Shown in pieces: positions 19,458-28,833 of a stretch of DNA of 64,000 nucleotides (its first letter is position 1; each line of letters begins with the position of its first letter). This stretch comes from Lysobacter sp. FW306-1B-D06B (GTDB lineage: Bacteria > Pseudomonadota > Gammaproteobacteria > Xanthomonadales > Xanthomonadaceae). Both the position numbers and the translations under genes were made by a program. The notes beneath the pieces are model-generated. The model ran no database searches and was not told the origin of the DNA. It worked only from the letters and a program-made list of their open reading frames with translations. Where the stretch lies: NCBI RefSeq assembly GCF_038446665.1, contig NZ_CP151802.1, forward strand, positions 434,001 through 498,000. Direction: 5' to 3'.

Positions 19458-21728
19458 ACCCCGCCCCTATGCTTCGTTGGCTTCCCTCGCCGGGCAATTG
19501 ACCCCGCGCTTGTCGAGAGGGCACTCGGCGCGGCGGTCAACGAGCGAGATCGAAGCGATATTGACCGGCTGCTATTCCGGCTGAACGTGTATCTCGACCT
19601 GACCGGCCGAACACTCAGCGACGCTAATGCTGGGACACCCAAATGGACGGAAATATGGACCGCCTTCGCCGGCGCCTTGGCGAGTGGCCGACTCGGGCCG
19701 CACGACAAGAGCCTCTCCCGACACTTTCGAGTGACGTTGGAGGCACTCGGGGATACCGACACCGCAGTTGATTGGACATACGGCAAGACATTCTTGAACG
19801 AAGCGGGGCACCTCGCCCCCTGGATCGCCTCATTCCGTGACGAGCACATCGGCCACGTCAAGGCTGACTTCTGGTCAGGCTGGGTGATTACAAACAAGCG
19901 CGACGCGCCCTTCCACCTCCGCCTTTACGGCATGTTCGAACGTCTCGGTCCTGAGTTCACAACCGAGCTTGTCGATGCCGCCTCCACATACTTTCGGACG
20001 CGGAGCCTCGATCAAATCGATGCCATCAACGCATTGTCAGAGTTCGTAGCCGCTTATCCACCACCACTGGATACCCGCAGCTTTCGCGACAGCGAATGGC
20101 TTGAAATCTTCGTAACTCAGTTCATGGTCTCGTACTTCACGGCAGGCGCTCAAGCGAAGCACAACCTCACAACCATACATGCTCGCTGGGGGTGGTTCTG
20201 CGATTTCATGGAGGGGCACGTTCTCGGGAGGATCTGGGGGAGCCTGATCCATGGAATGCCACGGCCTCGTATAAAGAAGCCGAAAGGCGCTCATTTAAAT
20301 GTCAGAACATCAGCCTCCGGAGAGTTGGTCAAGGCAAAGCTGATCACTGAAGTCCCCCTGGAGATCACTGATCACGAAGCCCTGCAACGGATCTGGGACC
20401 AGATACGCTCAGAAGTCGACTCGATTGTTCGATGGGCACGCTCCGAGGCAGACGCGGCATGGCAGAGACACTTGTCACGCCTAGAGCTTGAAGACGTAGG
20501 CGTCGCCACTGTGCCCACGCCGAAGAAAGGGCCGAGATCGGGCAAGCGTAAACGCGTTACACGTGAGAATCCTGACTACCCCGCACACGCTGCCGCGACG
20601 TTCAAGGCTTACGGCTTCAATCCTTCTGATCCAGTCAACCGACCCGAAGTAATCTACGCAGACCGCATACAGACGGCTTGGGATCTCGGCCTTCCATCCC
20701 GCGAAGTTCTTGTTGCGCACGCAGCTCTGCTTATAGAAAAGTATCCCTGCATCACATGTGCATACCTCAAAGACCTCCAGCTGTTCGACGACAGGGGAAG
20801 GCTCAACGGGTATCGGCGTTTGGGCGATGCGGGGTGGTGCCTCAGCGGCCTCAAACGCCGAAGAGGCGCAGAACTTGCCCAGATGGACGTGCCTCTGGAC
20901 TCCGAGGCTAATGAGCTTGTTCGTCGCTTGATCAAGCTGACCGAACCTCTTCGCCAGTACCTTCGAAGGAGCGGGAACGACGATTGGCGATACTTGTTCC
21001 TCAGTGCCCACACCATGGGCGCTCAGCCAACGCGCTTCATGCCCGACCAGAACTGCAATGTCATGGTTCCATGGCTCACTACGCGCCTTGAAGAGATGGG
21101 CCTAGCCGGCGATGTTGCACACAGTTTGGCTACGCGGTTCACGCTAACTCGCCTTCGCGCAAGCTGTGGGGCGTTAGTCTATTTTGAATCGGAAAGCGTA
21201 GATGAAATGGCAAAGGCATTGGGTCACGCGAGACACAGCGCAGCCCTGCTCGATCACTACCTGCCGCGGCCGCTTCAGGACTTCTTTGTCGAGCGATGGA
21301 TTCGCATCATGCAAGAAGGTCTCGTCTGCGAGGCCATGAAGGACTCAGAACTTCTACTTGAGGTGTCGACTTTTCAGTCGATGAAACAGCTCAACACGTT
21401 CCTGACAAACCATGCGATCAAGCATCTGCCTGCACATCTGGTCGACCCAGACTGCGGACTGCAGGATGCCGGAGACACAGCAAGCGACCCTATCTTGGAT
21501 AGCAAGATTGTCTTCAGCATTTCACCTTCCGTCTTGCGTTGCCTACTCGAAGTTCAGAAGGCCGTGCACACTGCCACAGGTCCTGTTGGCACACGGGCAC
21601 GCCGATGGTGCGGTATTGCAGATAGGCTCATACCTCACATCGAGCAAGACGACGTCTTAGCGAGCATATTGCGTGTTGCTGAACGCTTGCCCGCCCCTGC
21701 GAACATTGAGGATCTTATTCTTGACTAA
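19446..21728 (+). CDS. large tyrosine recombinase 1 of the island integration operon
   Basis: A 760-residue protein, much larger than ordinary phage-type integrases. The C-terminal third holds the tyrosine-recombinase box II: RLRASCG, then ALGHARHSAALLDHYLP with the histidine and the nucleophilic tyrosine about 9 residues after it. The first histidine of the usual HxxR is not present, which is common in divergent large recombinases. The N-terminal 400 residues resemble no known fold by eye; a central basic patch (KKGPRSGKRKRV) follows a charged helix. It is the first gene of a tight operon with two further recombinases and probably acts with them in island excision and integration. Start ATG 19446 lies inside a palindromic repeat. 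Confidence 0.82.
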   Translation: MTIVTPPLCFVGFPRRAIDPALVERALGAAVNERDRSDIDRLLFRLNVYLDLTGRTLSDANAGTPKWTEIWTAFAGALASGRLGPHDKSLSRHFRVTLEALGDTDTAVDWTYGKTFLNEAGHLAPWIASFRDEHIGHVKADFWSGWVITNKRDAPFHLRLYGMFERLGPEFTTELVDAASTYFRTRSLDQIDAINALSEFVAAYPPPLDTRSFRDSEWLEIFVTQFMVSYFTAGAQAKHNLTTIHARWGWFCDFMEGHVLGRIWGSLIHGMPRPRIKKPKGAHLNVRTSASGELVKAKLITEVPLEITDHEALQRIWDQIRSEVDSIVRWARSEADAAWQRHLSRLELEDVGVATVPTPKKGPRSGKRKRVTRENPDYPAHAAATFKAYGFNPSDPVNRPEVIYADRIQTAWDLGLPSREVLVAHAALLIEKYPCITCAYLKDLQLFDDRGRLNGYRRLGDAGWCLSGLKRRRGAELAQMDVPLDSEANELVRRLIKLTEPLRQYLRRSGNDDWRYLFLSAHTMGAQPTRFMPDQNCNVMVPWLTTRLEEMGLAGDVAHSLATRFTLTRLRASCGALVYFESESVDEMAKALGHARHSAALLDHYLPRPLQDFFVERWIRIMQEGLVCEAMKDSELLLEVSTFQSMKQLNTFLTNHAIKHLPAHLVDPDCGLQDAGDTASDPILDSKIVFSISPSVLRCLLEVQKAVHTATGPVGTRARRWCGIADRLIPHIEQDDVLASILRVAERLPAPANIEDLILD

Positions 21729-23832
21729 GTCCTCCCCTCTGTATGTTACCGACTGGAGCGCATTCGAGCTTCCGGAGCAGCTCCATCATCTTCGAGCCTT
21801 CCTCCCAGGCATAACGCACCAGTACCGGTCGGCTCCCTGGCTGGAAGACTATGAAAGCGAGGTATGGAACGTCCTTCTCCATTACCATTTCACGATCGAC
21901 TGGCGAATCCCCGTCGGACAGGACGGTGAACTGCTTACTTCACCGAAGCATGCGGAACTCTGGACCACGCTGCGCAGCTGGCTCGTCCTGCAAACGCACC
22001 GGCATGCGGCAGGTCGCGTCGACTACGCGCCTAAGGCTGCTTACAACTCATTGCGATGCGTCCTTGTAGTCATCGACTATCTGCTTATCAATGCCGAGAC
22101 TTCAGGGTTGGCGCGCTTTGGCCTCGCGGGGTTGAGCGCGAACTATTGGCATGCCCTTGTCTCGACGATTATCGAGGAGGGAAACAACGATATATCCGTT
22201 TATCGATGGCCCAAGCTGTTGACCATCTGGCTTCGCCAGAAGACAGAATCGCTTACCGAGGAAGAAGTGGCCGCCACGATTGCGAAACAGACAGACCTTT
22301 CGGATTGTCGAAACATCGACAGTCGAATGACTCAGCTGACCGATGCCGAGGTAGTGAGGGCGCGTGTCTGGCTGTGGAATGCCGGTCTGTATAAGGAGCA
22401 ACGACAGAACGCCGACGGAAGGTACACGCCCAACATCGCGGCGCTGGCGCGAATGCTCTATCCCCATACGCTCGCCGGTCACAACGGTCGCTTCGGGGTG
22501 CCTCAGGAACTTCTTATTGGGGAGCGGAGCACGAGAACGCGCGAACTCCCCATCAGTAAGAAAGTGGTGACACCGGAGCGCGGCTGGACTCGAGCATACG
22601 GTACGAAGTTCGCTACCACCGTTAGTACATTAGCCTTGCTTAATAGGGAGGGATTCGTCGCCCCTGAGTTCGACCGGGAGGAATTGCTAGCCACCGGGCG
22701 TTCGGTCGAGGCCCGTGCCGCAGGCCGCCATCGAACACTACCCTGTTCCGTAGTCTTTCACGGACTGAATCGAGCGATTGAGTACGTCGTCATGCACGGC
22801 GAAGACCTCGTGGACAGCTTCGTCTCGCTTGCGAGGCGTGCCCACATCACTGGCCGCTCAATCACGACGTATGCAGACCTGAATGACATCACGCCTCACC
22901 TCACGTGGGGCGCGCGTCAGCTAGGGGTCACTCGGTGGAGTGTAGATCGAACGTCGGAGGGGTCCGTCTTGACGCGCGATCTCCCCGCCAATGACTATTT
23001 TCAGCAACTCCGAGATAACGTCGGACTTTGGGACTGCATGCAAGTGCTCGGGGGCGCCTGCAAAGTAGTCGTTGGCTCCCTCATGGCGCGCCGACTGAAG
23101 GAGCTAAGTGATCTTGAGGCTGGAAACTGCCTCGATGCTTCCGGAACACGCCTAATCTTTCATAAGGGGAAGAGTGGTCACGGCACGTACCGGGAGCGGG
23201 AAGCGCGCCCGATTCACCCCATCGGAGCGAGATGCGTGAAGCTACTTGAAGGCATGCAAAGCTTGCTAGTGCATGCTGGAGCACTTAACGCCTACTCGGG
23301 CTTGTTCCGCGCGCCCGGCATCGCCAGCGGAGCTGGGGTTCTCACCAGCAACAAGCATGCTTCTCGCTACTATGAAAATGTCGATCTCTTCTGCGATTAC
23401 GCACAGATGCCGTGCGACCACGCCGGTGCACGCTACTACATCCGGCAGCATCAGTTGCGGCGCTGGTTCGCGATGATGTTCTTTTGGGGGAACAGTTTTG
23501 GCGGCGTTGAAACACTCCGCTGGTTCCTAGGACACACAGACCAGCAGCATCTCTATTACTACATCACAGAGTCCACGCCCGGCACTGTGCTGTTGAGCGT
23601 TTCAGCAGAATGGGCGGTTGAGGCGATGCGCCGGTCCGCACCTGAGACAGACTCGCTAGCTGCGGCCGTGCTCGAGCATTTCGGGGCTACAAGCTTTCAC
23701 GTTCTCGAGCATGACGTCGTCGAGGCCTACGTAAGCGGACTTCTGGAAGAACGGAAGGTGGCGATCGAACCGGTGTTCCTGGATAGAGGGCGCGCGTGCC
23801 GAATTGCGGTTCGTCTTTCATCCTTGTCCTAA
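21721..23832 (+). CDS. large tyrosine recombinase 2 of the island integration operon
   Basis: About 703 residues from TTG 21721, which overlaps the previous stop by 8 bases and follows a GAGG ribosome site; the frame is also open a little further upstream. Box I arginine lies in SLMARRLKELSDLEAG, the catalytic lysine probably in FHKGKSGHG. Box II is clear: RQHQLRRWFA (HxLRR), then RWFLGHTDQQHLYYYI with histidine and tyrosine. All catalytic residues of a tyrosine recombinase can be assigned. The coupling to recombinase 1 implies a fixed stoichiometry, as in Tn554-type TnpA/TnpB systems or GInt islands. Confidence 0.83.
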   Translation: MTKSSPLYVTDWSAFELPEQLHHLRAFLPGITHQYRSAPWLEDYESEVWNVLLHYHFTIDWRIPVGQDGELLTSPKHAELWTTLRSWLVLQTHRHAAGRVDYAPKAAYNSLRCVLVVIDYLLINAETSGLARFGLAGLSANYWHALVSTIIEEGNNDISVYRWPKLLTIWLRQKTESLTEEEVAATIAKQTDLSDCRNIDSRMTQLTDAEVVRARVWLWNAGLYKEQRQNADGRYTPNIAALARMLYPHTLAGHNGRFGVPQELLIGERSTRTRELPISKKVVTPERGWTRAYGTKFATTVSTLALLNREGFVAPEFDREELLATGRSVEARAAGRHRTLPCSVVFHGLNRAIEYVVMHGEDLVDSFVSLARRAHITGRSITTYADLNDITPHLTWGARQLGVTRWSVDRTSEGSVLTRDLPANDYFQQLRDNVGLWDCMQVLGGACKVVVGSLMARRLKELSDLEAGNCLDASGTRLIFHKGKSGHGTYREREARPIHPIGARCVKLLEGMQSLLVHAGALNAYSGLFRAPGIASGAGVLTSNKHASRYYENVDLFCDYAQMPCDHAGARYYIRQHQLRRWFAMMFFWGNSFGGVETLRWFLGHTDQQHLYYYITESTPGTVLLSVSAEWAVEAMRRSAPETDSLAAAVLEHFGATSFHVLEHDVVEAYVSGLLEERKVAIEPVFLDRGRACRIAVRLSSLS

Positions 23833-23841
23833 GGAGCCTTC

Positions 23842-24402
23842 GTGAACGAAACCACTGGTCTTACATCAGTCAAGGCACTTGCGCAGTTGCTTAACGATCT
23901 CATTAAGGAGCCAGCTGCTTACGTGGACGATGCCAAGCTCCTACTTGCCCTGAAGTCTCAGGGCGCACTGGCCGCGTTTGAGAACCCACAGCGAAAGATC
24001 GTCCCGATGAGTTTGAACCACCAGAAGAAGCTGGCGATGGACATCGAGGGAGGTTTCGAGAGGATCGACGGCTTGCGTCGCGAGGCTCGGACCGTGATTG
24101 CAAAGTGTTCCAAGCAAAGCAATGAAGCCAGGAAGGACAGCAGAGCTGGACTTGAAGCTCGTTATGCGATCCTCAGGGGGGAACTGCAGGTCCGGAACGA
24201 GGACATGTTAACGCTACACCGCGCATACATGCTCCGCTGTAAGCAGGCCCGGCTGTACGCACGCAGGGCTGGCGACGCGACCTTGGCCTTATGCGATCGG
24301 GAACAAGAGGAAATGGATCGATTGCTGAGCTTGATGCGCCGACATAGCGGCAACGTGATCAGCCTTGCAGAAAGAAAGGGGCGGCGCGATGGAACCCCGT
24401 AA
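23842..24402 (+). CDS. small helper-like protein of the recombinase operon
   Basis: A 186-residue cytosolic protein with no recombinase residues. The C-terminal 130 residues are highly charged and helical (AMDIEGGFERIDGLRREAR, CDREQEEMDRLLSLMRR), with coiled-coil character and several cysteines. It starts at GTG 23842 after an AAGGAG ribosome site and overlaps the next recombinase by 14 bases. By position and character it is comparable to the small TnpC protein of Tn554, which affects orientation and frequency of insertion, or to the small fourth protein of GInt operons; that comparison is positional, not sequence-proven. Confidence 0.72.
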   Translation: MNETTGLTSVKALAQLLNDLIKEPAAYVDDAKLLLALKSQGALAAFENPQRKIVPMSLNHQKKLAMDIEGGFERIDGLRREARTVIAKCSKQSNEARKDSRAGLEARYAILRGELQVRNEDMLTLHRAYMLRCKQARLYARRAGDATLALCDREQEEMDRLLSLMRRHSGNVISLAERKGRRDGTP

Positions 24403-25807
24403 GCACCAATTGTACAAGCGTGTCTCGCCCAACTTTTGCCTGCCGCATTACGTAACGGAGCGCAATGAGGTGAGAACGACTCCCGCGGGAGGATTCCCGG
24501 TCGTCAGATGGCCCGATGGCAGCTATTGTTTCGAAGCCAATCAGCATTTGCTTGATCTTCGGATGCGAAGGGTTCTGAGTAGCGGCTCACTAGTGATGAA
24601 GGCATCACAGATAAGTCATCTGCTTCGCTTCTGTTGGCGCCGTCGAATCTCACCGCTATCGTTGACCGACTCTAATTTCACCGACTTTGTTAAAGGGCTT
24701 ACGCCGAAATGCAAGCCGGGGAGTTTTCAACGCCGCCCTCGCAGCGATACAACCGTGAACAGCATCGCACGCTCCTCCCTAGATTTCCTGCACGGTCTGA
24801 GCTTGCATGCCTCGATAGAAGGCTTCTTGGGACCGAACGGCCAGATCCTCGCCGAACAGCGCCAGATGAAGCGGCGAACGCCTTCCGGGCGCATTGTCAG
24901 CATATCCTACTGGCACCATAGCTCGCTCCCGACCCCAGATCCGAAGGTGCGACGACTCCCTATCTCGTCGTCGGCAATTGATCAGCTCCGGGGCACTGTG
25001 ATCTCGATAGCAAGAAAGAGGCTCGATTCGCCCAAGCTCCGCTCTACCTCGCGCTACCAGGTCCTCCATACCAGGGCACGGAATTTGTTGATCGTCGACT
25101 TGCTTGAAGCTACTGGCGCCCGCATTGGCGAGATAGCTCTAATCAAAATATCCGATGTCCGCAAGGCCGAACGAATGGAGTATCCGCTGCTCCGCGTGCC
25201 TACGCTCAAGGGCGGACGCGAGAGGCGAGTGCCCATACTGCACGCCGAACTGAGGCTCATTCGAGAGTACGTAGATTTCTATCGTGCTCCACTTTTACGG
25301 TCGCGCGCAGCGAAGATTGGCGAGCACGACTATCTCCTCGTATCACGTTTTGGCACCCCAATTCTGGCCGCCACACTGAGTAATGTTTTTGGCGCCATTC
25401 GTCGCGACTCCGGCATATCGGAGCAAGCCTGCGCCCATATGTTCCGACACCGGTTTATCACGAAGCTGTTCGTCCGACTCATTCAAGAGCACAACTTCAA
25501 AAATCAAGATGACTTTCGGCGAAGGCTGCTGGACACTGAATCGTTCAAGCTTAAAGTCATGGAATGGACTGGTCATCGCAGCCTTCTGAGCCTGAATCAT
25601 TACATACATCTGGCGTTCGAAGAGATTGCGGGTTTCACCGAGACCACCGATGCGGTTACCGCATCCAAGGTTGTCCAGACTGTTCGGTCTAAGGTCCAGC
25701 TGGAACTGGCGGCCTTGGCTGGCGGAGCTGAAGCTTCTAAGGAAGCGCTCAACCGAATAAGTCGACTTCTAGAGGCCGCAGATCGCGACCTAGCGAAGCT
25801 TTCGTAA
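24389..25807 (+). CDS. tyrosine recombinase 3 of the island integration operon
   Basis: A 472-residue site-specific recombinase with a full catalytic set: box I arginine in ATGARIGEIALIKISDV, lysine in VPTLKGGRERRVP, box II HMFRHRFITKLF (HxxR), then MEWTGHRSLLSLNHYIHL with histidine and nucleophile tyrosine. The N-terminal SAM-like core-binding domain is around residues 60-140 (LVMKASQISHLLRFCWRR). ATG 24389 is preceded by AAAGGGG and lies inside the previous gene, so the two are coupled. It closes the four-gene unit 19446-25807. Confidence 0.87.
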   Translation: MEPRKHQLYKRVSPNFCLPHYVTERNEVRTTPAGGFPVVRWPDGSYCFEANQHLLDLRMRRVLSSGSLVMKASQISHLLRFCWRRRISPLSLTDSNFTDFVKGLTPKCKPGSFQRRPRSDTTVNSIARSSLDFLHGLSLHASIEGFLGPNGQILAEQRQMKRRTPSGRIVSISYWHHSSLPTPDPKVRRLPISSSAIDQLRGTVISIARKRLDSPKLRSTSRYQVLHTRARNLLIVDLLEATGARIGEIALIKISDVRKAERMEYPLLRVPTLKGGRERRVPILHAELRLIREYVDFYRAPLLRSRAAKIGEHDYLLVSRFGTPILAATLSNVFGAIRRDSGISEQACAHMFRHRFITKLFVRLIQEHNFKNQDDFRRRLLDTESFKLKVMEWTGHRSLLSLNHYIHLAFEEIAGFTETTDAVTASKVVQTVRSKVQLELAALAGGAEASKEALNRISRLLEAADRDLAKLS

Positions 25808-25881
25808 TCTGACTGAGAGCGTCCGGCAATCGGCCTTGTGGTTCGTCCACGGTAGCGTAGACCGGATTGAAAGGTAACCTT

Positions 25882-26295
25882 GTGGCCGCACAGACTTTAG
25901 ATCTCGCTGCAGACCTATCGTCCATGGAGGCCGGACGTAAGGCCCTGAAAGTGTTCTTTCGCATCGCCAAGGCATGGCGCCTAAGCAGCTCTGAAGAGAT
26001 GGCATTGCTTGGCATAGGCAACTGCACCTATCTTGATTGGAAGACTGGAAGGCTCCACGAAGGCCTAGATGGAACGGCATTGGAAAGGCTGTCGCATTTG
26101 TTCGGAATCTACTCATGCCTCCAGCTCTTGCTTCCCATTCCGGAGCGTGCTGACGCCTGGATTCGACGTCCAAACTCCGCTCCGCCTTTCGCGGGAAACA
26201 GCGCGCTACATCGAATGCTTGGCGGTCACATCTCAGATCTCATCGCCGTTCGTGAGTATCTTCACGCACAGCGAGACGGCGCCCCCTCTGATTGA
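25882..26295 (+). CDS. Xre/MbcA/ParS-type helix-turn-helix protein, orphan
   Basis: A protein of about 137 residues. The N-terminal half is an Xre-like HTH (FFRIAKAWRLSSSEEMALLG... YLDWKTGRL). The C-terminal half matches the MbcA/ParS/Xre toxin-binding region (DUF2384) in layout (LERLSHLFGIYSCLQLL, then MLGGHISDLIAVREYL). Such proteins are usually antitoxins of RES-domain toxins, but no toxin gene is adjacent. Here it follows the recombinases by 74 bases on the same strand, so it may regulate the integration operon or act as a directionality factor. GTG 25882 was preferred over TTG 25867 because AAAGG lies 9 bases before it. Confidence 0.72.
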   Translation: MAAQTLDLAADLSSMEAGRKALKVFFRIAKAWRLSSSEEMALLGIGNCTYLDWKTGRLHEGLDGTALERLSHLFGIYSCLQLLLPIPERADAWIRRPNSAPPFAGNSALHRMLGGHISDLIAVREYLHAQRDGAPSD

Positions 26296-26351
26296 ACTCG
26301 GCACTTAAGGCCGTTGCAGCGTCACTCTGTATCGCTTCCTAGCACTTGTCG

Positions 26352-27164
26352 CTACACATTGATGACGAAGTTCGGATCAAACACCAGATTGTCCGGTCGC
26401 CCTGATGCTCGGTTGGGGTAACCTAGAGGATTGCATACGACACGGCCTTGGCCAATTTGGTAGTCCACTGGAGAGTGTGTGTGGCCATGGATCCAGAGAT
26501 CCGTCCGCTCGACTAAGTGATCGAGATTCGATGCAAAGGCCGCCGAGAGTTCCATGCCGCGATACTGCTTCGCTACGGATCGCCGTGACGGAGCCATATG
26601 CGTTATTACCACCGTGCTCCCGTTGAATGGTCGTGATAGGGCAGCTTCCAACCAAGCAACGTCAGCGCGATGGATGGATTCCGTGTCTGATGTCTGCAGA
26701 CACTGATCGGATCGGTTCGAGCGCCGGATTCTCCGATAGTCATTCATTCGCGCCCCGGCTTCGATCACTGCTTCGGCGTATCGCTGGTCGCCATAGAGCC
26801 GGAAGTCCGTCCATAGCGTGGCCCCCAGGAACCGCGTGTTGCCAATCACAACTTCAGTGCGATTGAGGTGCCGCACGTGATTCGTCCTCGAGCACGCAAC
26901 ATCGATCTCTGCATGAAGCTGCTGCAGATCTCGGCCGTAGGCTTCGTGGTTGCCGTGCACATAGAGGACAGGCACATCGCGAAACAACTCTTCTGCCCAC
27001 ACTACAGCTCGATCGCCCATATCGATGTCGCCCGCAAGCACGACGACGTCGGGGCGAGAGTTGAGAGGGTCAATCACCGGGAAATGGTCGACCTGCCCCT
27101 CGTAACGTGTCTCCTCGCGGAACCAGACTTCGCGGTGCAGATCCGACATGACCAAAAGTCTCAC
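26352..27164 (-). CDS. calcineurin-like metallophosphoesterase
   Basis: A 270-residue phosphoesterase with the five-block metal site: MSDLHREVW (D-x-H), LAGDIDMG (GD), HGNHEAYG (GNHE), ITHMAPS and IHGHTHS (GHxH). It hydrolyses a phosphomonoester or diester; the substrate is unknown. GTG 27164 begins the chain as MRLLVMSDLH, directly at the first metal block; the longer open frame to 27518 is low-complexity and unlikely. Convergent with the orphan HTH gene. Cargo of the island, not obviously tied to its neighbours. Confidence 0.85.
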   Translation of the reverse strand: MRLLVMSDLHREVWFREETRYEGQVDHFPVIDPLNSRPDVVVLAGDIDMGDRAVVWAEELFRDVPVLYVHGNHEAYGRDLQQLHAEIDVACSRTNHVRHLNRTEVVIGNTRFLGATLWTDFRLYGDQRYAEAVIEAGARMNDYRRIRRSNRSDQCLQTSDTESIHRADVAWLEAALSRPFNGSTVVITHMAPSRRSVAKQYRGMELSAAFASNLDHLVERTDLWIHGHTHSPVDYQIGQGRVVCNPLGYPNRASGRPDNLVFDPNFVINV

Positions 27165-27362
27165 AAGGCACCCACGCGTAGTGCTACATAGGGGTCGATC
27201 ATACTCCCGAGCGGAGCTAGCCAACGCTGCCGAAGTAGCACGGCTCTGCCTGGTTCGGAATGAGCCGCCGCGAGCGTAGCATGCACGGCAGCGATGGGCA
27301 GGTGAGACGGTTTCGGTACGGAAACTACGCGGCAGCTCGCGGCGCGACGCATCGCTCTTTGG

Positions 27363-27386
27363 GCGCATGCGCGCATGCGCGCATGC
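27363..27386. repeat. three tandem GCGCATGC units
   Basis: Perfect triple tandem of an 8-base palindromic unit of alternating purine-pyrimidine sequence, in the 280-base gap between the metallophosphoesterase start and the lipoprotein stop. It could form a cruciform or left-handed DNA and could act as a protein-binding array; no function is shown. Confidence 0.7.
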
Positions 27387-27444
27387 TTCGAACAATAGCG
27401 CGCCAAAATCTAGATGGGCCGTCGGCAGATGAGGTGTCCGGAGC

Positions 27445-28050
27445 TTAATCGCGCGTGGAGGCCGAAGCTGGGCATGAAGCGAGCGCACTCGGCACCGGGA
27501 TACGGCGGACGGAATCACCTGCCCCCTCCAGCCTCATGACCTGAATCGAGCAGCCGGCGCCGTTCCACGCGGACGTGACTTCGTAGTTCTGATCGGCCTG
27601 TGGCACAAAGCTGTGCGCCACGTAGCAATTCGCAGAGCGGCTAGTGTTTGGCATTCCGGTTCCAGGAACGCCCGGAATGGTCATTCCGGTATAGAACGAG
27701 AAGCCCGCCGTGATCGGCCGATCAGCACGCGCGGCGATTTCCACATAATGCTTAGGCATTGGCAGCGCTTTGGGCATACCGAGATCGCGCTTGCGCTGGC
27801 CGCCCATCTGCGGGCCAGCCGGATAGCCGCTGCCGGGCACCGTGTAGGCGGCACATGTGCTATCGGGATAGACCTTGACGTTGCGCGAGCCAATCAGTCG
27901 GATGCGGGCTAATGGCCCGTCGGCCGGCTCCGCGTAGGCCGAGAGTTCGCTCTTGATGGTGCTTTTGACAAAGCACCCCGACATTAGACCGGCGACAGCG
28001 ATGGCGAGTGTGACAACCGAAATCCGGCTACGAGTTAACGTACTGCTCAT
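27445..28050 (-). CDS. putative outer-membrane or envelope lipoprotein
   Basis: A 201-residue protein with a lipoprotein signal (SVVTLAIAVAGLMSGC, lipid on the cysteine at about residue 26). The mature part is polar, rich in proline and glycine and with four or five cysteines (for example YPDSTCAAY, SANCYVAH, GAGCSIQV). No domain recognised. ATG 28050 has GGAAG spaced 6 bases before it. It is the last of a minus-strand cluster 27445-29066 that starts with a toxin-tail-like fragment and an immunity-like gene, so it may be a bystander or part of a protective set. Confidence 0.72.
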   Translation of the reverse strand: MSSTLTRSRISVVTLAIAVAGLMSGCFVKSTIKSELSAYAEPADGPLARIRLIGSRNVKVYPDSTCAAYTVPGSGYPAGPQMGGQRKRDLGMPKALPMPKHYVEIAARADRPITAGFSFYTGMTIPGVPGTGMPNTSRSANCYVAHSFVPQADQNYEVTSAWNGAGCSIQVMRLEGAGDSVRRIPVPSALASCPASASTRD

Positions 28051-28063
28051 GCTAGCTTCCATT

Positions 28064-28276
28064 CTACGTTTGTGAAGCAACCCGCTTGGCCACTCTTTTT
28101 GAGCGCGCATGGCAAAGCGCTAAAAAGACGACCCAGAACAGTAGCCAAGCCAGGATCCAGCCGAACGGGTTGCCTATTGCGCGCATGAGAACGGGCGCGG
28201 CATACAGGCCCGTCACGGGACACGCGGAGAAGATTGCAAACCCGCCCGATATGAGGAGGAGCCTCAGCACGAACAT
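28064..28276 (-). CDS. small inner-membrane protein, two helices
   Basis: A 70-residue protein: MFVLRLLLISGGFAIFSACP (helix 1), a short loop, then FGWILAWLLFWVVFLALCH (helix 2) and a basic tail KRVAKRVASQT. A GGTGAAG ribosome site precedes ATG 28276; the upstream extension to 28354 is unlikely. Small two-helix proteins next to toxin/immunity clusters are sometimes immunity proteins against membrane-acting toxins, but nothing specific supports that here. Confidence 0.55.
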   Translation of the reverse strand: MFVLRLLLISGGFAIFSACPVTGLYAAPVLMRAIGNPFGWILAWLLFWVVFLALCHARSKRVAKRVASQT

Positions 28277-28311
28277 CACTTCACCCGCCTTATGAGAACG
28301 AGGTTGCCCTA

Positions 28312-28833
28312 TCAGCATTGGAACCTTAGCGGAATCAGCTTTTCGTTCGTCCAAGGAACGCCATTAGCGGCGAATATTGAGCATATTTCCTCGCTGAAGC
28401 TGGCGATCTCACACTCTTCCTCAGGGTTTTCAGTTTCTGAAAAGTACTTCCTTACCAAAGCTTCGCCGACCGTCGTGCAGAAAAGCTGAGGTTCCAGCCA
28501 AATCCCCATGTCAAGATCGTGCTGTCGCTTGTCTTGGTCGCCAGGTAGGAATTTCCTATTCTGATCAACACGTGCTAATTCCCCAACGAACTCTTCTATG
28601 CCATGCAGGCCGGCTTGCTCCCCCAATCCTCAGGAGTAATCGTGATCAAACCGCATTTCAAACTTCGGTAGATCATATCTTTTTGATAGTTGCTCTGATG
28701 CACGCGAGTACGGTGGGTAGTCAGGAAGACCTTCGCCTCCGAAGCCAAAGAAACATACGGGCATTTCGCTAAGCGTCAGCGTATTCAGGATAAAAGCCAA
28801 GTGCTTAGCAATTTCCTTCGGCATTGCATTCAC
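28312..28833 (-). pseudogene. immunity-protein-like gene with an in-frame UGA
   Basis: Two open stretches in the same frame, 28630-28833 (67 residues) and 28312-28626 (104 residues), are separated only by TGA at 28630-28632 and one GGA codon. Read through, they give one acidic soluble protein of about 173 residues, ...MRFDHDYS-(stop)-GLGEQAGL..., where a TGG to TGA change would restore tryptophan. The GTG start at 28833 overlaps the stop of the preceding fragment (GTGA), the usual arrangement of a toxin tail followed by its immunity gene. No family name can be given. Alternatives: two short genes, the second from TTG 28626, or read-through. Confidence 0.6.

Noticed and set aside
28630..28632. 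In-frame UGA as a selenocysteine codon
   Set aside because: No SECIS-like hairpin seen just after it and no selenoprotein similarity; a TGG to TGA mutation is simpler.
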